From NCBI GenBank assembly GCA_040755755.1, contig JBFLZW010000033.1, forward strand, positions 165,010-229,009: 64,000 nucleotides of DNA, given 5' to 3'. Below, one piece after another: positions 47,474-55,166 of the stretch. A model generated the notes under the pieces. That model did no database searches, was not told the DNA's origin, and worked only from the letters and a program-made list of their open reading frames with translations. The stretch comes from a bacterium (GTDB taxonomy: Bacteria > SZUA-182 > DTGQ01). The translations under genes and the position numbers were made by a program. How positions within the stretch are numbered: position 1 is the first letter of the stretch; each line of letters begins with the position of its first letter.

Positions 47474-47641
47474 TCCATTGCCCTTTCCATATGTTCTGGT
47501 ATTCTGGGTGCTTATTTTGTTATCCTGTATTGCAGTATAATTAACGCCTAACGCCTGATATGGAGCCTGTGCAGGTAAGGAGAAATCTTTGCATTGCCCG
47601 TTTCTCCTGTTATAAGAGCAGGAAATAGACAAAATTCCATC

Positions 47642-47647
47642 ATTATA
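47642..47647 (-). promoter_or_regulatory. -10 element of a likely cas6 promoter
   Basis: TATAAT on the minus strand at 47647-47642, within an AT-rich stretch and with only a weak -35 at the expected distance. It would give a 5' leader of about 160 nt before ATG 47473. Confidence 0.4.
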
Positions 47648-47905
47648 GAAATATTAATACAAAGTTGATTTACAAGCAAGAAATATGTTTCAAGAAGAGA
47701 ATATATTCTTATAGCCAAGGCTGGACCATTACATACTGACAGGTTGCTGACTGATCAGAATCGAGAACAATCGGCAAGTATTTCAAGGCTTCATCCAATC
47801 CTTGGGAGAGGAGTGGAAAAGCGGCTCTTTCAGGCCAACAGCCGCGTGTTCAACCCCCCAGATGCAAAGACTGACTCTCTCACTATGGACTATTTCCCCT
47901 AAACC

Positions 47906-48172
47906 GAATGGCACTTACATAAGAATTAGTAATTCTCCCGCAGAGACGCTGAGACGCAGAGGATATCATTGAAAAGTAAAAGTAAAACAAGTTCCTCCTT
48001 GTGCCTTTTTACTTTTTGCTTGCTTCCAGGCCGTTGACACATCGATATATCCCGACTTTCATCAGGACCTTGCCGGATTGGTTGTTCTCTGCGTCTTCTG
48101 CGGGAGATCTTTTTTCCCTGTGTGCTTTGTGTCCTCTCTATATTATAAGCTTGGCTTATGTAAGTGCCATTC
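47906..48172 (+). mobile_element. MITE copy 2, complete, with 10-bp target duplication
   Basis: The element is 267 bp with terminal inverted repeats GAATGGCACTTACATAAG and its complement. It is flanked by the exact duplication CCCCTAAACC (47896-47905 and 48173-48182). The interior has complementary halves (CCCGCAGAGACGC against GCGTCTTCTGCGGG), so a strand can fold into one long hairpin. It has no transposase gene. It lacks 7 bp relative to copy 3. The right duplication contains the stop codon of the Tat-protein gene. Confidence 0.9.
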
Positions 48173-48175
48173 CCC

Positions 48176-49336
48176 CTAAACCGGCAGATGCAGCCTCCTG
48201 ATAAGCTCGATTCTCTCCTCTCTGGTCAACTTTTTCTTTGGCTGCGGCTGAGGGCGAGGTTTTGTAGCCTCCAGTTTCGATTCCTTATACTCTGCCAAAG
48301 GGACAGCCCGCTTGCCAAGACCGGCTTGATAGCCGGGTGTATTGTTGAACTCTTCGGCAATCAGGAAGATATTGACGATGATGTCGCTGACTCCGCCATG
48401 AAATTTGCTGTGCGACTGATTGACATAGTCGGCAATGGCTTTTTCATACGGTGTGTTGTCAGGGTTATAGTAGGAGATGAGCCAGCAGAAGCCCCGGAAT
48501 TCGAAGTGAGGCGTCAGATAGGGCAGCCCTTCAAAAAATGTCTGGGTTCCATCCGTATTGAAAAGCGACATATAAGTAAGGGTGGCTGCCGGATTGGCAA
48601 TGATATTCTGAAAGGTATGGGTTTCGGTAAAGCCAAGCTGTCTGGCGGGGTCCTGGGCATTAATGGGCCGTCCGGTATACAGCTCAAGGGTGGCAAACCG
48701 GGTTTTGTCCCAGAGCTCTTTTTCCTGATAAAGCTGCCGCTTGATCTTAAAGACATCCATAGGGATATTTCCTGTCTTGTAGACCTTGTCAAGCTCATTG
48801 TTCACCCGCTGGATGTTTTCCGGTTTGGGGACGATGGTGAAACCTTTGGCTGTGGTGTTGAGATGGAAATCACTGTCGCCCCGGCCACCAAACTTTTTCC
48901 CGTAGGTTGAAATCATGGGATGATGATGGCCGCCATTCGGAATGTTCATCCCCTCGGTTTCACCTTCAACAAAGGCGATAAGCCGATCAAAATACCAGAT
49001 TTTCTCGGCCAGCCACCAATCGTGAAAATCAGCATCGAATTCCCTGACAGGGTATCGAGCCCATATTCCATCGATCCGGGCTATGACGATTCTTTTATCA
49101 TTGACCAGGTCTGTCCGGATGTTTTTGGGAACGAAATATTTATTGCCATTTTCATCGGTTTTCCAATCCACTGCCGAGCTGTCGAATATTTCTTCTCCAC
49201 TCGCTTTCCCCCATTTGGCCAGGAGCGGCCCCCCCATGCTGAGTAATCCCAGCCCTGCCGAAGAAAGTCCGAATGCCTTCAGAAAAGAACGCCGTTTAAT
49301 TCCCTGCTCCGTGCAAATTTCCCCGAGACTTTTCAT
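48176..49336 (-). CDS. Tat-exported protein of unknown function
   Basis: A 386-residue protein with a twin-arginine signal: R15-R16 in KRRSFLKAF, then a hydrophobic stretch (GLSSAGLGLLSMGGPLLA). The mature part has a histidine pair in NGGHHHPMIS and another stretch, NQSHSKFHGGVSD, which could bind metal, but I do not recognise a family. Tat export suggests folding or cofactor insertion before export to the periplasm. The C-terminus is basic and proline-rich. A MITE is inserted right at its stop codon. Confidence 0.75.
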   Translation of the reverse strand: MKSLGEICTEQGIKRRSFLKAFGLSSAGLGLLSMGGPLLAKWGKASGEEIFDSSAVDWKTDENGNKYFVPKNIRTDLVNDKRIVIARIDGIWARYPVREFDADFHDWWLAEKIWYFDRLIAFVEGETEGMNIPNGGHHHPMISTYGKKFGGRGDSDFHLNTTAKGFTIVPKPENIQRVNNELDKVYKTGNIPMDVFKIKRQLYQEKELWDKTRFATLELYTGRPINAQDPARQLGFTETHTFQNIIANPAATLTYMSLFNTDGTQTFFEGLPYLTPHFEFRGFCWLISYYNPDNTPYEKAIADYVNQSHSKFHGGVSDIIVNIFLIAEEFNNTPGYQAGLGKRAVPLAEYKESKLEATKPRPQPQPKKKLTREERIELIRRLHLPV

Positions 49337-49548
49337 CCTGCCCTCCCCTCTCTCTTTTTGGCTCCTTTCGCCAATACCCCGTACTTTGAGCTTCAGGAAT
49401 CAAAATGTGCATGTTTTTTTACCGGATATTCCGCCTGTAGTATGACAATTCGGGTTAAATGAGAATTTTCCTGTAAAAAGAGAATCCTTTTTGATAAGGT
49501 AAGATTTGCTTCCTGTTGTTGCCGAACTTATTGCAGGAGCGAAAATAG

Positions 49549-49947
49549 ATGACCGAGAGATTCCAAATCTACAAGTGCGGGCTGTGTGAAAATATCGTGG
49601 AAATAACCCACGCAGGTACCGGTGAGCTTGTCTGCTGCAGCCAGCCGATGAACCTTTGCCTGGAGCACAGGAGAAACGAAGATGAGCGGGCAAACCATAC
49701 TCCGGTACTTGAGCGGACCGGTCAGGGTCTCATGGTCAGGGTTGGAACCAACGAACACCCTATGGAGCCAAGACATTACATTGAGTGGATTGAAGTTATT
49801 GATGAAAAAAGTGCCTGCCGCCGGTTTTTGAGGCCGGGAGATGCCCCCGCCGCTCTGTTCGATACCAGCACAACTCCGCAGAGGATCAGAGAGTATTGCA
49901 GCCAGCATGGTCTGTGGAGAGGATATATGATCATGAACAGCAGATGA
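49549..49947 (+). CDS. dfx: desulfoferrodoxin (superoxide reductase)
   Basis: A 132-residue class I-type superoxide reductase. The N-terminal desulforedoxin domain binds Fe with C10, C13, C29 and C30 (YKCGLCENI ... LVCCSQPM). The catalytic centre II ligands lie in ERANHTPVLE, NEHPMEPRHYIEW and CSQHGLW near the C-terminus. It reduces superoxide to hydrogen peroxide without making oxygen, typical of anaerobes. GGAG lies upstream of ATG 49549. It is a monocistronic gene between the divergent Tat-protein gene and the DUF523 gene. Confidence 0.95.
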   Translation: MTERFQIYKCGLCENIVEITHAGTGELVCCSQPMNLCLEHRRNEDERANHTPVLERTGQGLMVRVGTNEHPMEPRHYIEWIEVIDEKSACRRFLRPGDAPAALFDTSTTPQRIREYCSQHGLWRGYMIMNSR

Positions 49948-49964
49948 TGAGCAGTGGTCAGTGG

Positions 49965-50015
49965 TCAGAAAAAAACTGAAAAATCCTAACTGATTACTGA
50001 CTACTGATAGCTTCT
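49965..50015. repeat. short imperfect inverted repeat after dfx
   Basis: TCAGTGGTCAG on the left and CTGACTACTGA on the right, separated by about 26 bp, form an imperfect hairpin downstream of dfx. Similar 'gtggtcagtggtcag' strings are common intergenic repeats; it may act as a terminator. Confidence 0.35.
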
Positions 50016-50066
50016 TTTGAGCATTCACAGTATAATATTAAGGAAAGAATTGAATTTGGTTGTATT

Positions 50067-51041
50067 ATGACCCATGACTTAAAGAATCAAATGAAAGAAC
50101 ATATCAACTTAGGCATCAGCACCTGCCTTCTGGGAGAAAATGTCCGCTATGATGGCGGGCATAAGTTAAACCATTACTTGAAGGATGTTGTCGGACAGTT
50201 TGTCAATTGGATTCCTGTCTGTCCCGAGGTCGAGTGTGGACTCCCCGTTCCCAGGGAGGCGATGCACCTTTCCGGGGACCCCCGATCGCCACGTCTGGTC
50301 ACGGTAAGGAGCGGCATCGATCACACGGCACGAATGCTCGAATGGTCGAAGAAAAAGCTCGATCAGCTTGAAAAACTCGATCTTTGCGGATTTGTGTTCA
50401 AGAGTAACTCCCCAAGCTCCGGGATGCGGGACATTTTCGTCTATGGCAGTTCCGGAGTGCCGGTAACAAAAGGGCCGGGTATTTTTGCCAGACAATTCAT
50501 GGACCGGTTCCCCCTGATCCCGGTCGAGGACGAAGGCAGACTGAATGATGCGGAATTGAGGGAGAATTTTATTGAGCGGGTCTTTGTGTTCAAGCGGTGG
50601 AAAGACCTTACCAGGAATAACGTTACTATCGGGGGGCTGGTTTCCTTTCATACGGCTCATAAGTTGCTTATTATGTCTCATAGTGTCAAGTACTTGAATG
50701 AGCTTGGAAAACTTGTGGCCCAGGCCGAATCAGATGACCTCAAAAAAGTTTTCGATCATTATTTTCTCATCCTCATGACCGCCCTGAAACTGAAAGCCAC
50801 TGTCAGAAAGAATGTCAATGTCCTGCACCATATTATGGGCTATTTCAAAAAGAGACTCTCATCCGGCGAGAAGCAGGAGCTTCTTGAAGTGATTGAGAGC
50901 TATCATCACGGTCTCATGCCTCTTATCGTACCCATTGTCCTCTTAAAGCATTACGTCAGGAAATTTGACGAACCCTACCTGAAGCATCAGTATTATCTGA
51001 ATCCCTACCCCATTGAGCTCATGCTGAGAAACCATGTATAG
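50067..51041 (+). CDS. DUF523-DUF1722 protein (YbgA-like)
   Basis: A 324-residue cytosolic protein. The N-terminal DUF523 part has GISTCLLGENVRYDGGHK, VCPEVECGLPVPREAM and GFVFKSNSPSSGM with three conserved Cys, which may bind a metal. The C-terminal DUF1722 part begins near 200 (LVSFHTAHKLLIMSHSVKYL) and ends YYLNPYPIELMLRNH. The combined architecture is widespread and its biochemical role is not established. ATG 50067 lacks a strong ribosome site; the M at codon 9 is an alternative. Confidence 0.87.
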   Translation: MTHDLKNQMKEHINLGISTCLLGENVRYDGGHKLNHYLKDVVGQFVNWIPVCPEVECGLPVPREAMHLSGDPRSPRLVTVRSGIDHTARMLEWSKKKLDQLEKLDLCGFVFKSNSPSSGMRDIFVYGSSGVPVTKGPGIFARQFMDRFPLIPVEDEGRLNDAELRENFIERVFVFKRWKDLTRNNVTIGGLVSFHTAHKLLIMSHSVKYLNELGKLVAQAESDDLKKVFDHYFLILMTALKLKATVRKNVNVLHHIMGYFKKRLSSGEKQELLEVIESYHHGLMPLIVPIVLLKHYVRKFDEPYLKHQYYLNPYPIELMLRNHV

Positions 51042-51253
51042 GCGCTTACAGCCCACACAATGAAAATTTTGTTCAAACTTTGGTGCAAAGCGGCGGAGCG
51101 GGACATCATTGCATCCTATCTTGTCGCTTTGCAGAGATGCTGGGAAATAAGGACCGCACCGCTCTTGACAGGCTGATTGAAAAGAGCGATGCATTATTAC
51201 AACCTGAGTATATGGCCCGCCACGATTTCTGGCTGATGTATCCCTCTTAACCT

Positions 51254-51527
51254 GAATGGCACTTACATAAGCCAAGCTTATAATATAGAGAGAACACAAA
51301 GCACACAGGGAAAAAAGATCTCCCGCAGAGACGCAGAGACGCAGAGAACAACCAATCCGGCAAGGTCCTGATGAAAGTCGGGATATATCGATGTGTCAAC
51401 GGCCTGGAAGCAAGCAAAAAGTAAAAAGGCACAAGGAGGAACTTGTTTTACTTTTACTTTTCAATGATATCCTCTGCGTCTCAGCGTCTCTGCGGGAGAA
51501 TTACTAATTCTTATGTAAGTGCCATTC
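51254..51527 (-). mobile_element. MITE copy 3, complete, inverted, with 10-bp target duplication
   Basis: 274 bp in the opposite orientation to copies 1 and 2, with the same 18-bp terminal inverted repeats and exact flanking duplications CTCTTAACCT (51244-51253 and 51528-51537). The right copy includes the stop codon of the hexahaem cytochrome gene. The 51042-51253 stretch before it holds a short open frame (ending at the TAA in the left duplication) that resembles no family and may be a gene remnant. Confidence 0.92.
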
Positions 51528-51530
51528 CTC

Positions 51531-52064
51531 TTAACCTGCCTCTTTAAAATTGTTCTGGTTATGGCATTCGTGGCAATTCTCTCCCATCCCTCCTTTATGG
51601 ATATCCTCATGGCAATGAAAGCACTTATTCTCATTGATCAGATAGCTGCCTTCTGTGTGACAGACTTCGCACCTGAGGAGAAGATGTTTCCCTCCAAGGG
51701 GCGAACCAACCATAGAATGGTCGAATGATTTCTCATCAAAGTGTATCATATTGAATAATCTACTGTGATGTTCCGAATGGCAACGGGCGCATTCTGTAGT
51801 AACCCTGGCATGTAAACCGGATTTTCTTTGAATCATGGACTTGATGTCCTGGTGGCAATTCAGGCATTTATCAGTATCCAGTTTTTTTCCTTTCGTATGA
51901 CAGGCATTGCACTCACCCTTTTTATCAAGCTTTTCATGAGCGTATGAGAGCGGGCCTGGTGACAGCATTTTTGACCAGTTAATGCGAAACCCTCCGTAAA
52001 AGATCAGAGCAACACTCGCTATCGTGAAAATAAGGGAAACAGCTCCTTTTATTATAAGATCCAT
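51531..52064 (-). CDS. membrane-anchored hexahaem c-type cytochrome
   Basis: A 177-residue protein with an N-terminal transmembrane anchor (GAVSLIFTIASVALIFYGGF) and six CxxCH haem sites: CNACH, CLNCH, CARCH, CEVCH, CFHCH and CHECH. It should face the periplasm and pass electrons to or from the polyferredoxin membrane protein, whose gene overlaps its start by 13 bp. Histidines between the sites can serve as distal ligands. Spacing resembles class III/NrfH-like small multihaem proteins, but it is not a clear member of one family. Confidence 0.88.
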   Translation of the reverse strand: MDLIIKGAVSLIFTIASVALIFYGGFRINWSKMLSPGPLSYAHEKLDKKGECNACHTKGKKLDTDKCLNCHQDIKSMIQRKSGLHARVTTECARCHSEHHSRLFNMIHFDEKSFDHSMVGSPLGGKHLLLRCEVCHTEGSYLINENKCFHCHEDIHKGGMGENCHECHNQNNFKEAG

Positions 52065-53542
52065 TTGTACCCCCAGTACGACGTAACCAGAATATGAGCC
52101 AGAACAATGATAAAAAGCAGGTAACTGGAAAACTCATGAACGAGCTTCCATTTATTCAATATGGAAAGGCATAAATTCAAAAAGGCGGTGGAACGGATTT
52201 CCCTCAGCCTCTTGATAAGCTGGTCCGCGCAGTTGCACAACTCCCCCTGCTGGTCACTGTCGTATTTTTCGTTTACGAGATCGACCAGGCAGCCAGTCTC
52301 TTTTTTGATAAATCTCCACTGCCGGAAAGTCGCTACCAGTCCTGCGGTGCTGGGGAAACCAGGTGATTTCAAGTCCATTATTCTTTTGATAATCGGTGAA
52401 ATATTGTTGGCATTCCGCAGATCTTTTTCTATGAGACGATCGATTTCATGCAGGTACTGATATATAGTGGATATACCCCAGAAGCAATAACTGAAGAGCA
52501 CCTTGCCGAAAAATCCCGAAATTACCACCAGAAGCATAACCCAGAAAGTCGCACTATCCCTGAGAGCGAAAGAAGAATGAAACATGACGAGGACAGACCC
52601 CAGAATACCGAAAAATATGTGTATTTCCAGCCACGATGAAAGGGGGCCCAGAGATTCGAAACTCTTAATCTTTTTTCTCACAGCAAAGAGGATATAGGAA
52701 AAAACCATGAATATGGTCCCCACAACGCCGAGGGTATGACCTACCCTTCCCGAAGGTTTAAGGCTTGAGTATGCAGCAGAAGTAATTCTGTCACGATGGG
52801 GAGTAAACAGGTGTGGCAGATAAAGAATACCAAGATAAACTACAACGAGGATAACGAGAGAAATCCATATGATTCGGAAAATCGGCTTCTTATCCTGATG
52901 TGCAGCCTGAGGAAAAACTCCATCCTCTGCCATTTTCCCAGCGCTTTCGCCCCCTTCAAATGAGTGCTTTAAAAGCTCTCTTAACTCGATGCCGATAGAT
53001 CCCCTGTTCTTTGAGATAAAACCCTCGATAGTCATGACCTTGAGAGCGCCTGCCGGGCAATTGTTAACGCAAGCCCTGTTGCTATAGCCTGCACAGCCAT
53101 CGCATTTTACCGCAATCCCGGTCTGGCGTTTTTTTCCGGTTGAGTTGTCTTTTTCATTTTCACCGGCCTCGTTGGCTTTTTTCAGCTTTATAAATGGAAA
53201 TAAATCATCGATAAGAGACGATTTACGCTCCTGCTTTGAGGAAAAATGAATGGCACCGTATGGGCAGGCCCTCATGCATAATCCGCAACCTATGCAGTTA
53301 TCCGTTATGACAATGTGCCCTTCATCATCCTTTTCGATTCCATGTCGGCGGCAGACTTCAACGCATTTTGGATTCCTGCAAATTTTACACAGGTTAGGGA
53401 TGAGATTACTTCCGATAATAGCAGATCGCTCTCGAGCGAAGCGGGAAACATCGTTATGCCTTCTTTTGCAGGCAGAGATACAATTACCGCAGTTAAGACA
53501 TTGTTCGATATCACACACTACTATCGTTTGAGAATCTGTCAT
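52052..53542 (-). CDS. polyferredoxin-cytochrome b-like membrane oxidoreductase
   Basis: A 496-residue protein. The first 180 residues hold several 4Fe-4S motifs: CDIEQCLNCGNCISAC, CKICRNPKCVEVC, CIGCGLCMRACP and CDGCAGYSNRACVNNCP. After about 225 there are five hydrophobic segments, with histidines in VGHTLG, EIHIFFG, MFHSS and AHILV as haem b candidates. It looks like a cytoplasm-facing electron-entry module that passes electrons through the membrane to the hexahaem cytochrome. GGTGACATCAG lies before ATG 53542 but is a weak ribosome site. The physiological donor is unknown. Confidence 0.82.
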   Translation of the reverse strand: MTDSQTIVVCDIEQCLNCGNCISACKRRHNDVSRFARERSAIIGSNLIPNLCKICRNPKCVEVCRRHGIEKDDEGHIVITDNCIGCGLCMRACPYGAIHFSSKQERKSSLIDDLFPFIKLKKANEAGENEKDNSTGKKRQTGIAVKCDGCAGYSNRACVNNCPAGALKVMTIEGFISKNRGSIGIELRELLKHSFEGGESAGKMAEDGVFPQAAHQDKKPIFRIIWISLVILVVVYLGILYLPHLFTPHRDRITSAAYSSLKPSGRVGHTLGVVGTIFMVFSYILFAVRKKIKSFESLGPLSSWLEIHIFFGILGSVLVMFHSSFALRDSATFWVMLLVVISGFFGKVLFSYCFWGISTIYQYLHEIDRLIEKDLRNANNISPIIKRIMDLKSPGFPSTAGLVATFRQWRFIKKETGCLVDLVNEKYDSDQQGELCNCADQLIKRLREIRSTAFLNLCLSILNKWKLVHEFSSYLLFIIVLAHILVTSYWGYKWIL

Positions 53543-53995
53543 CTTCTGATGTCACCTCAGAGTATGTTTATGATATTTGACTTGTCTGTGAGAGATTTAG
53601 TTGTATAGTCTTCCGGCAGGACATCTTTGGATTTTAAAACCCCTGTTACATGAGTTACCACCTGTTTTTTATCACTACTCAGGAAGTTATTAAGATTGCC
53701 AAAAAAAGAGCAAAAACCATGCCAAAAGGTTGTCGTAATTAATTATTAAAAATAAAGAACTAGTTATGATCTTTATAAAGCCTCTGTCATTATTTCATGT
53801 TTAAGATGGGTAAATGTTATGCGTTTCATCTGGGTAACGCCATCATAAGAATTGTTGGAAACAACCAGTTTGCAGCCTCTAATCCGTCCAAGTTAATGAT
53901 CCAGGTTTTATTCTCCACTATGGCTATTTGGTACAGTTTTTGCTTTCTCCCTTAAGACGATCGTTTTAATAACTTTCCCATAGTATGGAATTTTG
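53543..53995. other. intergenic region without a gene
   Basis: About 450 bp, AT-rich, between divergent units. I see no gene or strong repeat except the left end of an IS66-like palindrome at 53996. It probably carries promoters for the polyferredoxin gene (minus) and the membrane protein at 54032 (plus), but none is clear. Confidence 0.5.
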
Positions 53996-54025
53996 GTAAC
54001 TACTCAGGCACAAAGGAGCAAAGAA
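53996..54025 (+). repeat. remnant of the IS66-end palindromic element
   Basis: GTAACTACTCAGGCACAAAGG matches (in two parts) the left ends of the elements at 27944 and 28462. Only the left part is present. It lies just upstream of ATG 54032 and provides its purine-rich AAAGAAGG ribosome site. Confidence 0.45.
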
Positions 54026-54031
54026 GGTAAA

Positions 54032-54655
54032 ATGAATGCTGGGCAATTAAGCGGGGAAGTTAAACAGCAAATAGGCAATTTTGTTCAAAAAAGTGATATC
54101 AGGAAGAGAAGGCCTGTGAAAAAACTTGGCATTCGGAGCAGACGATGGCTTTTTACTTTCCACGTATTATTCAGCTCAGTATGGCTTGGAGCAGCAATAT
54201 CCATGAACCTCATCATGCTTCTCAATGGCAGCCCTCCGAGTGGAGAGAAAACCTACGTACTTAATCTGGCTATCAAGTTCCTTGATGACTTTCTCATACT
54301 ACCCTCGGTAATAGGTACAGTCATGACAGGTTTTCTGATTTCATTGAAAACCGACTGGGGATTTTTCAAGTACCACTGGGTCACGGCAAAATGGATTGCT
54401 ACTTTTGCTCTCACCATTTCCGGCTCCTTTTGGCTTTTACCGTGGCTGAACAGACTGATCGCCATCTCTAACGTGCACTCTCTGCCGCTTCACCAGGGTT
54501 CTAGCTATGCTCATTACCGCATTATGTTTATCGTCCTGGGTAACTGCCAGGCTATCGTCCTGACCTTTATGGTTTTACTTTCAGTATTCAAGCCGGGCGG
54601 AAAATTCAAAAAGAGAGGCCTGAGCCCAAACCCTGAGTGGGCAAGAAGGAATTAA
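54032..54655 (+). CDS. four-helix integral membrane protein
   Basis: A protein of about 207 residues with four transmembrane segments (WLFTFHVLFSSVWLGAAIS, FLILPSVIGTVMTGFLISL, WIATFALTISGSFWLLPWL, IMFIVLGNCQAIVLTFMVLL) and a basic N-terminus. A His in the first segment and HWVTAKW before the third recall DUF2269-type membrane proteins, which are sometimes haem proteins; the match is loose. ATG 54032 is chosen because AAGAAGG precedes it; the frame is open to 53993. It may belong functionally with the cytochrome genes, which is only inference from position. Confidence 0.75.
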   Translation: MNAGQLSGEVKQQIGNFVQKSDIRKRRPVKKLGIRSRRWLFTFHVLFSSVWLGAAISMNLIMLLNGSPPSGEKTYVLNLAIKFLDDFLILPSVIGTVMTGFLISLKTDWGFFKYHWVTAKWIATFALTISGSFWLLPWLNRLIAISNVHSLPLHQGSSYAHYRIMFIVLGNCQAIVLTFMVLLSVFKPGGKFKKRGLSPNPEWARRN

Positions 54656-54749
54656 GCGCTTCTTAATCTTCATTGACAAACATGGCCTTGCCCATTACAA
54701 TCTTATTATCTTTGTACCTGCACAAGGGAGGCAGGGTGCCTTGAACTGA

Positions 54750-55166
54750 ATGGGACTGAACATGGCCAGGAATAAAAAAACTCTTCTGTTGATGGCAACT
54801 GCTGTCTTCATTTTCGGCAGCTCCCCTCAGGGTGTATCGGCGGCGCAGCAGGTGCGGGAAGGTGCCCGCGCAAGACCCTATTTCTTCTCTCCTCCTGACC
54901 AGGATTTTGAGCCTATCGTCAAAAAACGGCTGACCAGGATGCACTTCCGGTCAACCTATCGCCGGACATCCCCTATCGACCATACACCGACACCGAGCAA
55001 TGAATCCCTCCGCACTGGGATTGCGTTGCGGAATTACGGATCTGATGGATCCGTACCATGCTTCCGAGAAAGCCTTGAAGGGTGCCGACAACCTTTTGAT
55101 CGATATCCTGAAACATACCGCCGAAGGCTGGTAAATAGACGGTGGTTAGATCTTGAATCATATTGA
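54750..55166 (+). CDS. small putative exported protein (doubtful)
   Basis: The first 35 residues look like a signal peptide (KKTLLLMATAVFIFGSSPQGVSAA). The remainder is basic and of no family I recognise. The last 194 bp overlap the 3' end of the gene on the other strand, which carries a conserved catalytic motif, so the C-terminal part of this frame is probably not selected. Either a short real gene ending in overlap or a chance frame behind a real N-terminus. Confidence 0.35.
   Translation: MGLNMARNKKTLLLMATAVFIFGSSPQGVSAAQQVREGARARPYFFSPPDQDFEPIVKKRLTRMHFRSTYRRTSPIDHTPTPSNESLRTGIALRNYGSDGSVPCFRESLEGCRQPFDRYPETYRRRLVNRRWLDLESY

Noticed and set aside
47473..47632. Upstream extension of cas6 to 47632
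   Set aside because: Lies at the predicted transcript start with no ribosome site, and its residues do not resemble Cas6.
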